Notes: generated from the sequence alone by a model not told the origin. A stretch of 64,000 nucleotides of DNA from Sedimenticola selenatireducens (GCF_007625115.1 NZ_VMNH01000009.1:124001-188000), one strand, 5' to 3'; shown: positions 27,875 through 38,148, numbered from the stretch's first letter. Numbers and translations: made by a program.

Positions 27875-28786
27875 TCATTGTCTTGTTTGTTCTGTGTTTT
27901 CCTCTGTTGAAGTTGTCGGATCGGTCCAGGGCCTGAATATGGCCGGTGCTCCATTGATCAGGGTGCCGTTATCCCTCTGGACTTGCTGAGGTAGGGTTTC
28001 GGCAGCACTCTCTGGTGTGTTGGGACGCCATTCACCCTGCGCACTGTCTGTTGGTGTCTGGGGTTGTTGCATCATGCCCTGATGGTATTGAGGTTCCCCC
28101 ATCCCATAGCCCTGTTGAGGTGCCGGGGTGGGATAAGTCATTGGCCCTGGCTGCTGAGCTGGATAGCCGTAAGGTGCTTCTTGGTAGGGGGGGGCTGCCC
28201 CATATTCTGGCCCATATCCAGGGGGATATGCTGCCCCATAGCCCTGGATAGACTCCGGCTGTGGGGGGGCATAATACTCTTGCTCATAACCATATTCTTG
28301 CGGGTAGCCGTATCCCTGGGGCGCAGTGTACTCGTTGATCGGGGGTGCTGTCTCATACACATAGGGATAGCTATAAGGTTGTTCAGAGTAGTAGCCAGAG
28401 GGGTAATTGGGGGCTACAGGATAGGGACTGTTACCCCAATAGTTAGGTTGGGCCTGTGGGTAGGCATAGTATCCCGAGTCATAACGCTGTGGAGGTGCGT
28501 AGTCTGTCGGGGGTGCACTGTTGTTTTGTGGTATCTCTTCAGGGTACTGGCTGAACCGTTGATTGGGCGGTGGTTGATTGAAGCTCTGCACAGCCGGAGG
28601 TTGATTGTAGGGTGGCTGATATTGCCCTTGTGCGGCAGGCGGTGTCATTTGCTGAGCGGATGCATTTTCATCCGGTCGCCATACGTTATTGTTGGTCGAT
28701 GTGTAGGATGAGGGAGGAAAACTCTCTGCGCTTGCGATGCTAGAACACAGTACCCAGGTTAAGGCACTTAGTACGAAACCCTGCAT
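27875..28786 (-). CDS. Secreted Pro/Tyr/Gln/Gly-rich low-complexity protein
   Basis: This 303-residue protein is not recognised. A signal peptide (1-20, ending SIASAES) is followed by a long disordered region (about 50-250) made mostly of Pro, Tyr, Gln, Gly, Ala and Glu, with repeating PYGYP, GYGYPQEYGYEQEYY and PPGYGPEYG-like units. Two short motifs repeat at its edges, WRPDE (about 37) and EWRPNT (about 254). The C-terminus has NGAPAIFRPW before a Thr/Glu-rich tail. There is no membrane segment after the signal and no Cys in the mature protein. Tyr/Pro-rich exported proteins can be adhesive, matrix or phase-separating, but this is speculation. Confidence 0.65.
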   Translation of the reverse strand: MQGFVLSALTWVLCSSIASAESFPPSSYTSTNNNVWRPDENASAQQMTPPAAQGQYQPPYNQPPAVQSFNQPPPNQRFSQYPEEIPQNNSAPPTDYAPPQRYDSGYYAYPQAQPNYWGNSPYPVAPNYPSGYYSEQPYSYPYVYETAPPINEYTAPQGYGYPQEYGYEQEYYAPPQPESIQGYGAAYPPGYGPEYGAAPPYQEAPYGYPAQQPGPMTYPTPAPQQGYGMGEPQYHQGMMQQPQTPTDSAQGEWRPNTPESAAETLPQQVQRDNGTLINGAPAIFRPWTDPTTSTEENTEQTRQ

Positions 28787-28901
28787 TGTTATACTCCAAA
28801 TATATGACCGGATCTGCGACGTTTCCGATTCTTCTCATTTTCCACATATTAACCGGAAAAATGACAGATGTCGCTGTTGATGCGGACTGGGGAGTAACGG
28901 C

Positions 28902-29747
28902 TTAATAGCCGGCTGTTTTAAGATCAAGCCCTGGTGGAAGTGCCTCGACTCGTTCTATTCCTGAGTTGATTAGACCATCAGGGGAGAGTTCCAGCCAGCG
29001 GTATCCTGGCGGAGCGGTACTGATGCCAAACTTGTCTTGATTCTCTACGAATTGAATACAGGTGGAAGGGGTGCCCATCAACCTAATGCCGTTATGAACC
29101 GCTTCGAAGGTCTGATGGATATGTCCCCAGACGACGCCTTTTACGTTGTTATGTTGCTCAAGAATGGCCAGAAAAGGTGCTGGATTATCCAGCGACATCT
29201 TATCCATCCAGGCGCTATTGATCTTTACAGGGTGATGATGCAGCGCGATCAAGATGTGCCGATCAGCGTAGTTATTGAGTGATTGTTGTAATAGCTCCAA
29301 CTCTTGATCGCTCAAGTGCCCACCCTCAGAGTGCGGGATGGTGGAATCAAGCAAAATAAGCACCCAGGTGCCTAGATCAACGACCTTAGGGACATCCACC
29401 CGCTCACCGGCCAAGTGCATGCGTAATGTCTCAGGCTTATCGTGATTTCCAGGCAGGCAACTTGCCCTGATGCCGGACCGCTGTATATGCTGCCTTAATC
29501 GGGTATATCCAGTAATGGACGCATCGTGAACGAGATCCCCTGTCAGCAGTAGCAGGTCAATTGTATCTGCTTCCTGCTGTACAAGATCCATCACCCACTC
29601 GAAACTCGTCTGGGTATTGATTCCGGCCAGTCTCCATTCGGGATCCGTATGGAGATGGCTGTCAGTAATCTGGAGAATGCGGAGGGTCTTGTCCTGCTGT
29701 GCGCGTTCTTTAGCCTGACTGTCGATGCTGATGATGTCTGGAGTCAT
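28902..29747 (-). CDS. cpdA: 3',5'-cyclic-AMP phosphodiesterase CpdA
   Basis: This class III cAMP phosphodiesterase (281 residues) lowers cAMP. The metallophosphoesterase motifs are all visible: D29 and H31 in ITDSHLH, LLTGDLVHD, LPGNHDKP, ALHHHPV and VWGHIHQ. It is the usual length. It stands alone on the minus strand, downstream of fabA. Confidence 0.92.
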   Translation of the reverse strand: MTPDIISIDSQAKERAQQDKTLRILQITDSHLHTDPEWRLAGINTQTSFEWVMDLVQQEADTIDLLLLTGDLVHDASITGYTRLRQHIQRSGIRASCLPGNHDKPETLRMHLAGERVDVPKVVDLGTWVLILLDSTIPHSEGGHLSDQELELLQQSLNNYADRHILIALHHHPVKINSAWMDKMSLDNPAPFLAILEQHNNVKGVVWGHIHQTFEAVHNGIRLMGTPSTCIQFVENQDKFGISTAPPGYRWLELSPDGLINSGIERVEALPPGLDLKTAGY

Positions 29748-30037
29748 ATTAAAAACAGGTTTCGACCGATATAGCTGAATATTAAGCCAAGAATGACAAG
29801 TTTGTATGCGGATTGGGTGTCATAAATTCTGTATTTAGGAACTCATATCTTGTTTTTGGTCCGGAGACCTGTTTTTTTGTCGACTGGGTCACACTATTCT
29901 GTAGCGCGCTGACGGTGTATTGCTCAAGAGTGCATGACCTTTTTTCTTCTCAGTAAAGAGCGGACGGGTGGCAGGGTGTGAGGACAAGGGGCGTTGATGT
30001 AGCATCATCACCCCTTGCCTGAATCTAGAGATGTCGT
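29748..30037. other. Intergenic region between fabA and cpdA
   Basis: This gap of 290 bases has no gene I can support. An imperfect long hairpin at 29985-30017 (CAAGGGG ... CCCCTTG with two mismatches in the stem) lies just beyond the fabA stop and may end its transcript, though no T run follows. Confidence 0.35.
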
Positions 30038-30553
30038 CTAGAAATTATCGGTAGAGACGAAGAGCCCTACGCGTAAATCCTTGGCCGTGTATATTTCACG
30101 GCCATCAACCTTCATGACGGCATCGGCCACGCCCATGACCAGGCGACGTGTGATGACACGCTTGAGATCGATTTGGTATGTGACCTTCTTGGCTGTGGGG
30201 AGTACCTGGCCGGTGAATTTAACCTCGCCAACACCCAGGGCTCGGCCATGACCTGGGTTACCCAGCCAGGCTAGATAGAATCCGACGGCCTGCCACATGG
30301 CGTCGAGCCCCAGACACCCCGGCATGACAGGGTCGCCTGGAAAATGGCAGTCGAAAAACCACAGATCCGGGGTTATATCAAGTTCAGCCAGGATTTCACC
30401 TTTGCCATAGGCGCCACCTTCATCTGCTATGCGGGTGATTCTATCCATCATTAGCATGTTAGGTGTTGGTAACTGTGCATTACCTTCACCAAACATTCTT
30501 CCGTGGCCGCATTCAAGCAACTCATCTTTTGTAAAGCTCTGTTCTTTAGCCAT
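30038..30553 (-). CDS. fabA: 3-hydroxydecanoyl-ACP dehydratase/isomerase
   Basis: This enzyme introduces the cis double bond in anaerobic-type unsaturated fatty acid synthesis. Its 171 residues carry the hot-dog-fold active site: the catalytic His in [19 protein letters not shown] (about 70-88) and the Asp in GLDAMW. No fabB follows, unlike in Pseudomonas, so the partner must be elsewhere. Confidence 0.97.
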   Translation of the reverse strand: MAKEQSFTKDELLECGHGRMFGEGNAQLPTPNMLMMDRITRIADEGGAYGKGEILAELDITPDLWFFDCHFPGDPVMPGCLGLDAMWQAVGFYLAWLGNPGHGRALGVGEVKFTGQVLPTAKKVTYQIDLKRVITRRLVMGVADAVMKVDGREIYTAKDLRVGLFVSTDNF

Positions 30554-30620
30554 GAATCCAGTTTCTCTGTGTTATTGTTCGTATCAATTATGAGCCACAT
30601 TCCTTTGCGTATCTCTATAT

Positions 30621-32345
30621 TCAGGTGGTGATGCCTGCTTGTTTGAGCAGATAGGGGACGACCTGCTCAATCTCAATTAAGTGGTTCTCTGTATCAGTGC
30701 GGCCGCGATACTCAAGTTTGCCATCATCGAGACTGCGTTCTCCGATGACCACTCGATGCGGTATGCCAATCAACTCCATATCGGCAAACATGGCCCCTGG
30801 GCGTGCGCCACGGTCATCCAGCAGCACATCAACACCCGCTTCGGTTAAGGCTTGATATAGCGCCTCTGTTGCTTCTCGTACCCGATGCGATTTATCCATT
30901 TTCATAGGGCAAAGTGCAACTTGGAAGGGGGCGATGCTGGCTGGCCAAATGATACCGCTGTCATCGTGGTTTTGCTCAATGGCAGCCGCTACCACACGGG
31001 AGACGCCGATACCGTAACAGCCCATCTGCATAACCACGCTACGCCCGTTTTCATCTAAAACGGCGGCCTTCATGGCGTCGCTGTATTTATCGCCCAATTG
31101 GAAAATGTGTCCCACTTCAATACCACGAGCAATGGTCAAGGTACCTTTGCCATCAGGACTGGGATCACCTTCTTGAACATTGCGGATATCAGCGATATTG
31201 GGGAGGGGTAGGTCGCGTCCCCAGTTGATGCCAAAATAGTGTTGTCCATCCTGATTCGCCCCAGCGCTGAAATCGGCCGTCAGAGCGACAGTGCGATCCA
31301 CAATGCAGGGGATGGGTAGGTTGATCGGTCCCAGTGAACCGGGGCCTGCTCCAATGGTATCCCTGATCTGCTCTTCTGTGGCAAAGGTGAGCGGGGAGGC
31401 CACTTCAGGCAGCTTCTCCGCTTTAATCTCGTTCAGGTCGTGATCACCGCGAACCAGAAGGGCGATGAACGGTGTTTTTTGTGACTCATCGGCGACAACA
31501 ATCAGTGTCTTGATGGTTCGCTCAATAGGTTGCTGAAACTGTTCCACCAGATCCTGAATAGTCTTGGTATTTGGCGTATCGATGAGTCGTAGCGCTTCGG
31601 TTGGGGCCGGCAGTTCTGATCCAAGGGCAACGGCCTCTGCGGTCTCAATATTTGCCGCATAATCACTCTCTGTTGAGAAGGCAATGGCGTCTTCTCCTGA
31701 GTCAGCCAATACATGGAACTCTTTTGATGCGTTACCACCGATGCTGCCGCTGTCTGCCTGGACTGCCCTGAAATTGAGGCCGCAGCGGGTAAAGATCTGA
31801 CTATAAGCCTGGTGCATCAAATCATACGTCTGCTGTAAGGACGGCTGGTCAACATGGAAAGAGTAGGCATCTTTCATGAGGAACTCGCGTGCCCGCATCA
31901 CGCCAAATCGTGGTCGAATCTCATCGCGAAATTTGGTTTGAATTTGATAGAAGTTGATGGGCAGTTGTTTATAACTGTGCAGCTCATTCCGTGCCAGATC
32001 AGTGATGATCTCTTCGTGGGTCGGCCCGTAGCAGAAAGCACGTTTATGGCGATCGTTAATCCGTAGCAGTTCCGGGCCATACTGTTCCCAGCGACCAGAT
32101 TCCTGCCAGAGTTCTGCTGGTTGGACCGATGGCATGAGCACTTCCAGTGCTCCTGAGCGATCCATCTCTTCTCTGACGATAGTCTCAATCTTTCGCAGTA
32201 CACGAAGACCCAGCGGTAACCAGGTATAGAGGCCCGCAGCGAGCTTTCGGATCATACCGGCCCTTATCATCAGCTGATGGCTACTGATCTCGGCGTCGGA
32301 GGGGGTCTCCTTCACAGTCTGGAGTGGGAATTGGGATGTGCGCAT
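30621..32345 (-). CDS. proS: Prolyl-tRNA synthetase
   Basis: This class II synthetase charges tRNA-Pro. Motif 1 ([18 protein letters not shown]), motif 2 ([17 protein letters not shown]) and motif 3 (GIGVSR) are visible. Between motifs 2 and 3 is the roughly 180-residue editing insertion (INS) of the bacterial type, and the C-terminal anticodon-binding domain follows. I start at ATG 32345, which gives the conserved MRTSQFPL N-terminus; an in-frame ATG ten codons earlier is possible. The product is 574 residues. Confidence 0.97.
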   Translation of the reverse strand: MRTSQFPLQTVKETPSDAEISSHQLMIRAGMIRKLAAGLYTWLPLGLRVLRKIETIVREEMDRSGALEVLMPSVQPAELWQESGRWEQYGPELLRINDRHKRAFCYGPTHEEIITDLARNELHSYKQLPINFYQIQTKFRDEIRPRFGVMRAREFLMKDAYSFHVDQPSLQQTYDLMHQAYSQIFTRCGLNFRAVQADSGSIGGNASKEFHVLADSGEDAIAFSTESDYAANIETAEAVALGSELPAPTEALRLIDTPNTKTIQDLVEQFQQPIERTIKTLIVVADESQKTPFIALLVRGDHDLNEIKAEKLPEVASPLTFATEEQIRDTIGAGPGSLGPINLPIPCIVDRTVALTADFSAGANQDGQHYFGINWGRDLPLPNIADIRNVQEGDPSPDGKGTLTIARGIEVGHIFQLGDKYSDAMKAAVLDENGRSVVMQMGCYGIGVSRVVAAAIEQNHDDSGIIWPASIAPFQVALCPMKMDKSHRVREATEALYQALTEAGVDVLLDDRGARPGAMFADMELIGIPHRVVIGERSLDDGKLEYRGRTDTENHLIEIEQVVPYLLKQAGITT

Positions 32346-32526
32346 GTGTGTGAAATCCAGGGGGTCTTGGTGCAAATCGATCTATTCTAACGATATGCCT
32401 TGATTGGGACAAATTAAGAAGGGCGTCCAGAGGACGATATGGCGATTTATTCCTTAAAAATCTACAGCTTTATCTGTATCTGCCGATTATATAGAAGATA
32501 TTTGGCCTTCAATTTCGGTAGCACCT

Positions 32527-33228
32527 TTGTTAATAACGCCTGCCAATCAATGTAATCACAGCGCAATCTTGGACGATCGCCGTCAATTGATCGGGTGGTC
32601 TTTACTGATGGCCGTGTTATTGCTTTGCGGTATGGTCACTGCAGAGAGCTTGGTCAATGCCGAGCTTATTCAGTGGGTCAAGCAAAAATACGGTGAGCCT
32701 GCTGCAGCCAGAATGCATGAATGGCAGGGGCTGATGGAAGGCCATAAAGATAAAAGTGAAGATGAGAAGCTCCTATTAGTGAATGACTTTTTCAATAAAC
32801 TAACGTATCGATCTGATCTGAATATTTGGGGTAAGAGTGATTACTGGGCTACTCCGTTGGAAGCGTTAGGGCGTGGTCAGGCCGATTGTGAAGATTACTC
32901 CATAGCCAAGTATTTCACGCTCAGGGAGATGGGTGTGGCTGATGAAAAAATGCGCATTATGTATGTGAAGGCCTTGGAGTTGAATCAGGCCCATATGGTT
33001 CTAACCTACTATCCAGAAGAGTCCGCTGTGCCTTTAGTGCTCGACAACCTTAATAGCCAGATTCTCTCCGCTGATAAGCGAGGAGACCTTGCGCCCGTGT
33101 ACAGTTTTAATGCGGAAGGCCTCTGGCTGGCCAAAAACAGGGGCCGTGGACAGAAGGTTGGGTCATCTACGCGTATCAGTCTATGGCAGGATCTGAAAGC
33201 CAGAATGGCAAAGGAAGCGTCGAAATGA
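32527..33228 (+). CDS. lapG: LapG-type periplasmic cysteine protease
   Basis: This is a bacterial transglutaminase-like cysteine protease that cleaves the N-terminal retention region of LapA-type giant adhesins and so releases biofilm cells. The catalytic triad is C121 (GQADCEDYS), H156 (NQAHMVL) and D173 (LVLDNLNSQ), counted from the first codon. A hydrophobic export signal spans about 27-40. The start is uncertain: TTG 32527 is the earliest, TTG 32572 and ATG 32608 are alternatives, and none has a strong ribosome-binding site. lapD follows and controls it. Confidence 0.88.
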   Translation: MLITPANQCNHSAILDDRRQLIGWSLLMAVLLLCGMVTAESLVNAELIQWVKQKYGEPAAARMHEWQGLMEGHKDKSEDEKLLLVNDFFNKLTYRSDLNIWGKSDYWATPLEALGRGQADCEDYSIAKYFTLREMGVADEKMRIMYVKALELNQAHMVLTYYPEESAVPLVLDNLNSQILSADKRGDLAPVYSFNAEGLWLAKNRGRGQKVGSSTRISLWQDLKARMAKEASK

Positions 33229-33307
33229 ACGGTTTTCGGTATCAGTTTAAAAGAGTAGCTAGTAAGGCCGGACGATGGCCAAAGGAAATAATCCAGGGGA
33301 AAGCATT

Positions 33308-35269
33308 ATGACTTTGTCGAAACAGCTTGTGGCATTGATTGTTGCCCTACTGCTGCTGGTGTTTGCGGGTACCTTCTTGATAAGCGTGCATAACACGCGT
33401 GATTATCTTGAAAAGCAGTTGGAGTCTCATGCCCAGGATGCGGCCACCTCGTTGGGCCTATCGATATCGCCTTATATGGAAAATAACGATATTGCAACCG
33501 TGACATCCATGACGGATGCCATTTTCGATCGCGGCTTCTATCGAGTGATTCGTATCGAAGATATGCAGGGTAAACCTCTGGTGGACAGGGTGCTGCCAGT
33601 GCAGATCGAAGGCGTGCCTGAATGGTTTATAGAGCGTCTTCCGCTGACCACTCCAGAAGGGCAGGCGACCCTGATGAATGGCTGGCTACAAAGTGGTCGG
33701 GTCGTCGTGAGGAGTCACCCGGGCTATGCCTACAATCAGTTGTGGCAGACCATAGCGAGTACGCTCAGGTGGTTTTTGGTAAGCGCTGTCATTGCGTTGT
33801 TGATTGGCGTTGTGTTGTTGCGTCAGGTGTTGCGTCCGCTTCGGGCTGTTGAGGAGCAGGCAAACGCTATATGTAACAGAGAGTTTCCAATACTGGAGAA
33901 GATGCCGCGAACAACAGACATGCGCCGCATTGTCGAGGCCATGAATCGTATGTCCGCCAAAGTACGGCAGATGCTTGATGAGCTGGAGCGACGGGTCTTA
34001 GGATTGAGGCGCCAGGCTTACCAGCATCCCGTAACGGGATTGGCGAATAAGCGCTTTTTCATGGATTTGCTCACCAATCAGGTCAATTCAATCGAGGAGT
34101 TTTCTTGTGGAGCACTCTGTCTGATTCAGTTGAAAGCATTTAAACAGTATAACGATAGTCATGGCTATAAGGCGGGTGATGAATTGCTGCAGGATGCGGC
34201 CAAGCAGTTGGAAGCGGTTTCTGCGCAATGGCCAAAAAGTCAGCTTGCCCATCTTGCGGGTGCCGATTTTGCCCTGCTGGTGCAAGAGTGTTCCGAGCAG
34301 CAAGCGGCTGAGTTGGCAGAACAACTCTCGGCGACGCTGGTTGGGCTGTATGGTACAGGGAAGTTGGCTGATCCGGACGTTGGGCATGTGGGTGTGAGTT
34401 ACTTTGATGGTAGTCAGAGCGTCTCGATACTGCTTTCAGAGGCTGATACGGCACTGCGCATGGCCCAAATATCTGGCGCAAATGATTGGCATCTGGCCCG
34501 CTCAGATGAAAAGGTTCAGGGTCAGGTTAGGGGTGCCTCTCAATGGCGTGATTTTATTGGCCAGGCCCTTGAGCGGAACGTCATCAAGCTTCAGTTCCAG
34601 CCTGTTGTCACCTGTACCGATAAGATCCTGCTGCATCGGGAAGTATTAGTGCGAATCCCTGAAAATCTGGATTTGCCCGATGAAGGTGGATTGCTTTCTG
34701 CCGGGTTGTTTATGCCGCAAGCGGAGAGTCTGGGCATGACGGCAGATATCGATAAAAATGTGATCTCCCAGATACTTAAATTACTCACTGATTCGCCGAA
34801 TGACCAGATTCAGTATGCGATCAATATCTCGCCACCCTCCATAAAGCAGGATGGATTTATGGGCTGGTTGGAGGAAAAGCTGCAGGAGTATAAGCAGGTT
34901 GCCCCGCGTATGATCTTTGAGCTGCCGGAGTATGGTGTGGTTGCCAATATCGACAAGGTCACCGAACTATTGGCTTTGGTAACAGGCTATGGTGCCAGGC
35001 TTTCAATTGATCATTTTGGTCGCAGTTTTGGTTCATTGGCTTATTTACGCTCTATGAAGGTCCACTATTTGAAGATAGACGGCAGTTTTATGCGCTCAAT
35101 TGAGCAGAATAGCGATAATCAGTTCTTTGTCCAGGCCCTTGCCGAGATTGCTCATGGGCTGGAGATTGAGGTGATCGCAGAAGCGATTGAGACAAAGAGC
35201 GCCTGGGAACTGCTGCCTTCGCTTCATATGGATGGAGCGCAGGGGTATTTTATTGGCCGTCCTGAGTGA
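33308..35269 (+). CDS. lapD: LapD-type c-di-GMP receptor (degenerate GGDEF-EAL)
   Basis: This inner-membrane receptor binds c-di-GMP with its EAL domain and then traps LapG in the periplasm, keeping the adhesin on the surface. The layout is membrane helix (about 5-25), periplasmic LapD/MoxY domain (to about 150), second helix (about 155-176), HAMP, GGDEF-like domain and EAL-like domain. The GGDEF signature reads AGADF and the EAL signature reads EVL, so neither enzyme activity is expected, which is normal for LapD. I start at ATG 33308, which has AGGGGAAA upstream and gives the family MTLSKQL start. 653 residues. Confidence 0.92.
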   Translation: MTLSKQLVALIVALLLLVFAGTFLISVHNTRDYLEKQLESHAQDAATSLGLSISPYMENNDIATVTSMTDAIFDRGFYRVIRIEDMQGKPLVDRVLPVQIEGVPEWFIERLPLTTPEGQATLMNGWLQSGRVVVRSHPGYAYNQLWQTIASTLRWFLVSAVIALLIGVVLLRQVLRPLRAVEEQANAICNREFPILEKMPRTTDMRRIVEAMNRMSAKVRQMLDELERRVLGLRRQAYQHPVTGLANKRFFMDLLTNQVNSIEEFSCGALCLIQLKAFKQYNDSHGYKAGDELLQDAAKQLEAVSAQWPKSQLAHLAGADFALLVQECSEQQAAELAEQLSATLVGLYGTGKLADPDVGHVGVSYFDGSQSVSILLSEADTALRMAQISGANDWHLARSDEKVQGQVRGASQWRDFIGQALERNVIKLQFQPVVTCTDKILLHREVLVRIPENLDLPDEGGLLSAGLFMPQAESLGMTADIDKNVISQILKLLTDSPNDQIQYAINISPPSIKQDGFMGWLEEKLQEYKQVAPRMIFELPEYGVVANIDKVTELLALVTGYGARLSIDHFGRSFGSLAYLRSMKVHYLKIDGSFMRSIEQNSDNQFFVQALAEIAHGLEIEVIAEAIETKSAWELLPSLHMDGAQGYFIGRPE

Positions 35270-35314
35270 TCATGGCTGTGATCGTAGTAGGGGTCGTCGA
35301 TTTAGCTTAGGCAA

Positions 35315-35350
35315 TAAAAAACCCCGAAGACTTTCCTTATCTTCGGGGTT
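35315..35350 (-). terminator. Rho-independent terminator for the minus strand
   Basis: An 11-bp stem (35320-35330 with 35340-35350, CCCCGAAGA/TCTTCGGGG core) is followed on the minus strand by a T run at 35319-35315. It faces the DUF4124 gene. Read on the plus strand it also lies 50 bases beyond lapD, but without a T run, so it may act weakly both ways. Confidence 0.75.
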
Positions 35351-35601
35351 GCCGTCGTATTCTTTAGGCAGAAAATGGCATCCATTCGCCCATCCTTGAA
35401 GAGTTGTGCCGATCCATGGCCTTCCTTGCTTGACGGTGGATAAAGTATGGCTCACATTGCTAGGATCGAGTGTAGGGATGTACTACTGCGATTTGTAGGA
35501 ATTATCCTAAACAGCCCGCCAATGATGCAGTAATCTATTTATATTACGATTATTATATCTTTAAATATCAATGTGTTAGTATTAGTTTATTCTCTTGGTA
35601 A
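35351..35601. other. AT-rich convergent gap between lapD and the DUF4124 gene
   Basis: No gene is visible. A palindrome TAGGA-ATTA-TCCTA at 35496-35509 resembles operators of NarL/LuxR-type response regulators, yet both flanking genes end here, so its purpose is unclear. The last 80 bases are strongly AT-rich. Confidence 0.3.
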
Positions 35602-36048
35602 TTATTTATCACAGTACTCTTCGATGCCTTTTTTGCTCTCTTGTATTTTTTGTTGGCGCTCCTCTTCAGTGAGCCGCTTATAGAGACCATCCGGCGTCTT
35701 GACCAATTTATTACCTAGATTTTCATACAGGGATAGATTGCTGGTCGCCGCTTTGCAGTTATCAGCCTTTATTTTGTTGGATTCTTCGATCTCAGCCTTG
35801 GTAGGGCCAGCTGGTTTCTCTGGGGCCGCCGCCTCTTTTGCCTGTCCATCCGTTGATGGTTTTTCAGGTGGGGCTGCAGTCGATGTGTTGACCTTGATTT
35901 CAGTGGCCTCACCTGAGGGAGGAGGAGACTGGGAGTAAACCGTCATACCGCTGTCATCTACCCAACGATACATGCGCGCTTCAGCGCTGCCGACCAATAA
36001 CAAGGCAAGACCCAGAAGAGATGCTGTTCGGATAACCATGTGTATCAT
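35602..36048 (-). CDS. DUF4124 domain-containing protein
   Basis: This 148-residue exported protein has a signal peptide (about 1-24, ending SAEA). Just after it lies the DUF4124 motif MYRWVDDSGMTVYSQSPPPSG, a small beta domain found in many gammaproteobacterial envelope proteins. A disordered Pro/Ala/Lys-rich linker (about 55-88) and a helical C-terminus with two Cys follow. Function unknown. Confidence 0.8.
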   Translation of the reverse strand: MIHMVIRTASLLGLALLLVGSAEARMYRWVDDSGMTVYSQSPPPSGEATEIKVNTSTAAPPEKPSTDGQAKEAAAPEKPAGPTKAEIEESNKIKADNCKAATSNLSLYENLGNKLVKTPDGLYKRLTEEERQQKIQESKKGIEEYCDK

Positions 36049-36429
36049 CCTTGTATAGACTGTGAAGAAGCCGATCTTTAATTTATGGCTGCCATTGTAG
36101 GGTTTGGTTTCTTAGGCAGCAAGGATGGATTTCGCAAAACAATGGTTTTTACATTGTTGAAGTAACTCTCTGAATCGACATAATAAATGATCCGGACAGA
36201 CCAAGCTGACCAATCTGATTTTGTTCGTTTGAATTGCCTGAACCTGGTTGAAGCTCGGTGAGTTGTATTCCTGATCGCTTCTGACAGGGTGATCCTCAAT
36301 GGTTTATTGGCCAATCTAGCTTGACCTACCTGTCTTATATGAGTAATTTGTACCGTTCGATTTTTCCCCTGTTTATTGTGTAGGCTGGTGCGGGAATAGC
36401 CCGTTAACTGGTTGTTTGGGAGGTTTTTT
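36049..36429. other. Upstream region of ilvB
   Basis: These 381 bases separate the divergent DUF4124 and ilvB genes. A possible promoter for ilvB is TTGACC about 36311-36316 with a poor -10 (TAATTT) 17 bases later. A 14-codon frame at about 36339-36383 ends in Ile, Val and contains five Leu/Ile/Val codons, but it has no ribosome-binding site and no following terminator, so I do not call a leader peptide. A small CGGG/CCCG hairpin lies shortly before the start. Confidence 0.3.
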
Positions 36430-38148
36430 GTGGAATTGAGTGGTGCCGAGATCGTCATTCAGTGTTTGAAAGACGAAGGCGTTGAGCATGTGTTTGGTTA
36501 TCCTGGCGGGGCTGTGCTCCATATTTACGACGCGCTGTTTCAGCAGGATTTCGTAAAACATATTCTGGTGCGCCACGAGCAGGCAGCCACCCATGCAGCG
36601 GATGGGTATGCCCGTTCTACCGGTAAACCAGGCGTCGCTCTTGTAACGTCCGGTCCTGGGGCAACGAATGCCGTTACAGGTATCGCCACCGCCTATATGG
36701 ATTCCATTCCGATGGTCGTGCTTACTGGCCAGGTCCCGACCCCTTTCATAGGGAGTGATGCCTTTCAGGAAGTGGATACAATTGGTATCACACGTCCCTG
36801 CGTAAAGCACAATTTCCTGATAAAAGATGTCAAAGACATCGCCGAGACTTTTAAAAAGGCGTTTTTTATCGCGACCTCAGGTCGGCCAGGCCCCGTGGTG
36901 ATAGATATTCCAAAGGATATCACTGATCCGAATATCAAAATTCCTTACGAATATCCTAAAAAGATCAAAATGCGTTCTTATAGTCCAGTCGTTAAGGGGC
37001 ATCTGGGGCAAATTAAGAAGGCCGTCAACCTTATACTGAGTGCCGAACGGCCGGTTCTGTACACTGGAGGCGGTGTCGTTATTGGGAATGCCAGCGATGA
37101 GTTGACTGAACTCACACGGACACTTGATTTTCCCATCACCAATACCCTGATGGGGCTGGGTGCTTACCCGGCAAGTGATAAGCAGTTCATTGGCATGTTG
37201 GGTATGCATGGTACCTATGAAGCCAATATGGCCATGCACGACACCGATGTGCTGATCGCCATAGGTGCCCGGTTTGATGATCGGGTAACGGGGCATATCG
37301 CCCATTTCTGCCCGAATGCAAAAATTATACATATCGACATTGACCCCTCATCTATTTCAAAAAATGTCAGGGTGGACGTGCCAATCGTAGGCCCAGTCAA
37401 AGGCGTACTTCAGGATATGTTGAAGGTGCTGAAGGAGAGCAAGAAGAGTTCTAATACTGCGGCCTTGAAAAAATGGTGGGCGCAGATTGACAGCTGGCGT
37501 TCTGCGAAATGCCTTACCTATGATCGCAGTCACCCGCAGATCAAGCCGCAGTTTGCGGTAGAAACCCTGCATAAAGTGACCAATGGGGACGCATTTGTAG
37601 CGTCTGATGTCGGACAGCATCAGATGTTTGCGGCTCAGTTCTATGGATTTGATAAGCCGCGGCGTTGGGTCAATTCTGGCGGGCTCGGAACGATGGGCTT
37701 TGGCTTGCCTGCCGCCATGGGTATTCAGATGGCTCATCCCGGTGCGGATGTGGCGCTAGTGACTGGCGAGGCGAGTATCCAGATGTGTATACAGGAGTTG
37801 GCCACTTGTAAACAGCATGACTTACCAATCAAGATTATGTTGCTGAATAACGGCTATATGGGAATGGTTCGCCAGTGGCAGGAGTTCTTCTATGATGGCC
37901 GCTATTCGCACTCCTATGTAGATGCCTTACCGGACTTTGTTAAGCTGGCTGAGAGCTACGGCCACGTGGGAATGAAGATCGAAAAACCAGCCGATCTGGA
38001 AGGGGCAATGAAAGAAGCCTTCTCCTTGAAAGATAGACTGGTATTTATGGATGTCGTGATTGATCCGACTGAAAACGTCTATCCGATGATTGAAGCCGGA
38101 AAGGGTCACCACGAGATGTATCTTCCCCCGAAAAGTGAGCTGGTATAA
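36430..38148 (+). CDS. ilvB: Acetolactate synthase, large (catalytic) subunit
   Basis: This TPP enzyme condenses pyruvate with pyruvate or 2-oxobutyrate, the first common step to valine, leucine and isoleucine. The catalytic Glu is in [16 protein letters not shown] (about 46-61). The TPP/Mg segment reads GEASIQM ... [15 protein letters not shown] in place of the more common GDG is frequent in this gammaproteobacterial subgroup. I start at GTG 36430, which has GGGAGG six bases upstream. 572 residues. The small subunit gene begins 2 bases after the stop. The closest E. coli type is ilvI. Confidence 0.95.
   Translation: MELSGAEIVIQCLKDEGVEHVFGYPGGAVLHIYDALFQQDFVKHILVRHEQAATHAADGYARSTGKPGVALVTSGPGATNAVTGIATAYMDSIPMVVLTGQVPTPFIGSDAFQEVDTIGITRPCVKHNFLIKDVKDIAETFKKAFFIATSGRPGPVVIDIPKDITDPNIKIPYEYPKKIKMRSYSPVVKGHLGQIKKAVNLILSAERPVLYTGGGVVIGNASDELTELTRTLDFPITNTLMGLGAYPASDKQFIGMLGMHGTYEANMAMHDTDVLIAIGARFDDRVTGHIAHFCPNAKIIHIDIDPSSISKNVRVDVPIVGPVKGVLQDMLKVLKESKKSSNTAALKKWWAQIDSWRSAKCLTYDRSHPQIKPQFAVETLHKVTNGDAFVASDVGQHQMFAAQFYGFDKPRRWVNSGGLGTMGFGLPAAMGIQMAHPGADVALVTGEASIQMCIQELATCKQHDLPIKIMLLNNGYMGMVRQWQEFFYDGRYSHSYVDALPDFVKLAESYGHVGMKIEKPADLEGAMKEAFSLKDRLVFMDVVIDPTENVYPMIEAGKGHHEMYLPPKSELV

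Noticed and set aside
28064-28711. A 215-codon plus-strand frame, hydrophobic and Val/Ile/Arg-rich, opposite the Pro/Tyr-rich gene
   Set aside because: Its composition is the mirror of the repetitive minus-strand gene; the minus-strand frame has a proper signal peptide and natural boundaries.
34088-34481. Minus-strand open frames of about 100 codons inside lapD
   Set aside because: They are shadows of lapD, with no ribosome-binding site and no recognisable protein features.
36339-36383. 14-codon frame with five Leu/Ile/Val codons upstream of ilvB, as a possible ilv leader peptide
   Set aside because: It has no ribosome-binding site, the best promoter candidate would start transcription inside or after it, and no terminator hairpin with a U run follows.
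37762-37785. IlvB has GEA in place of GDG at the start of the TPP-binding motif
   Set aside because: This variant is common in acetolactate synthases of related proteobacteria and does not suggest a broken enzyme.
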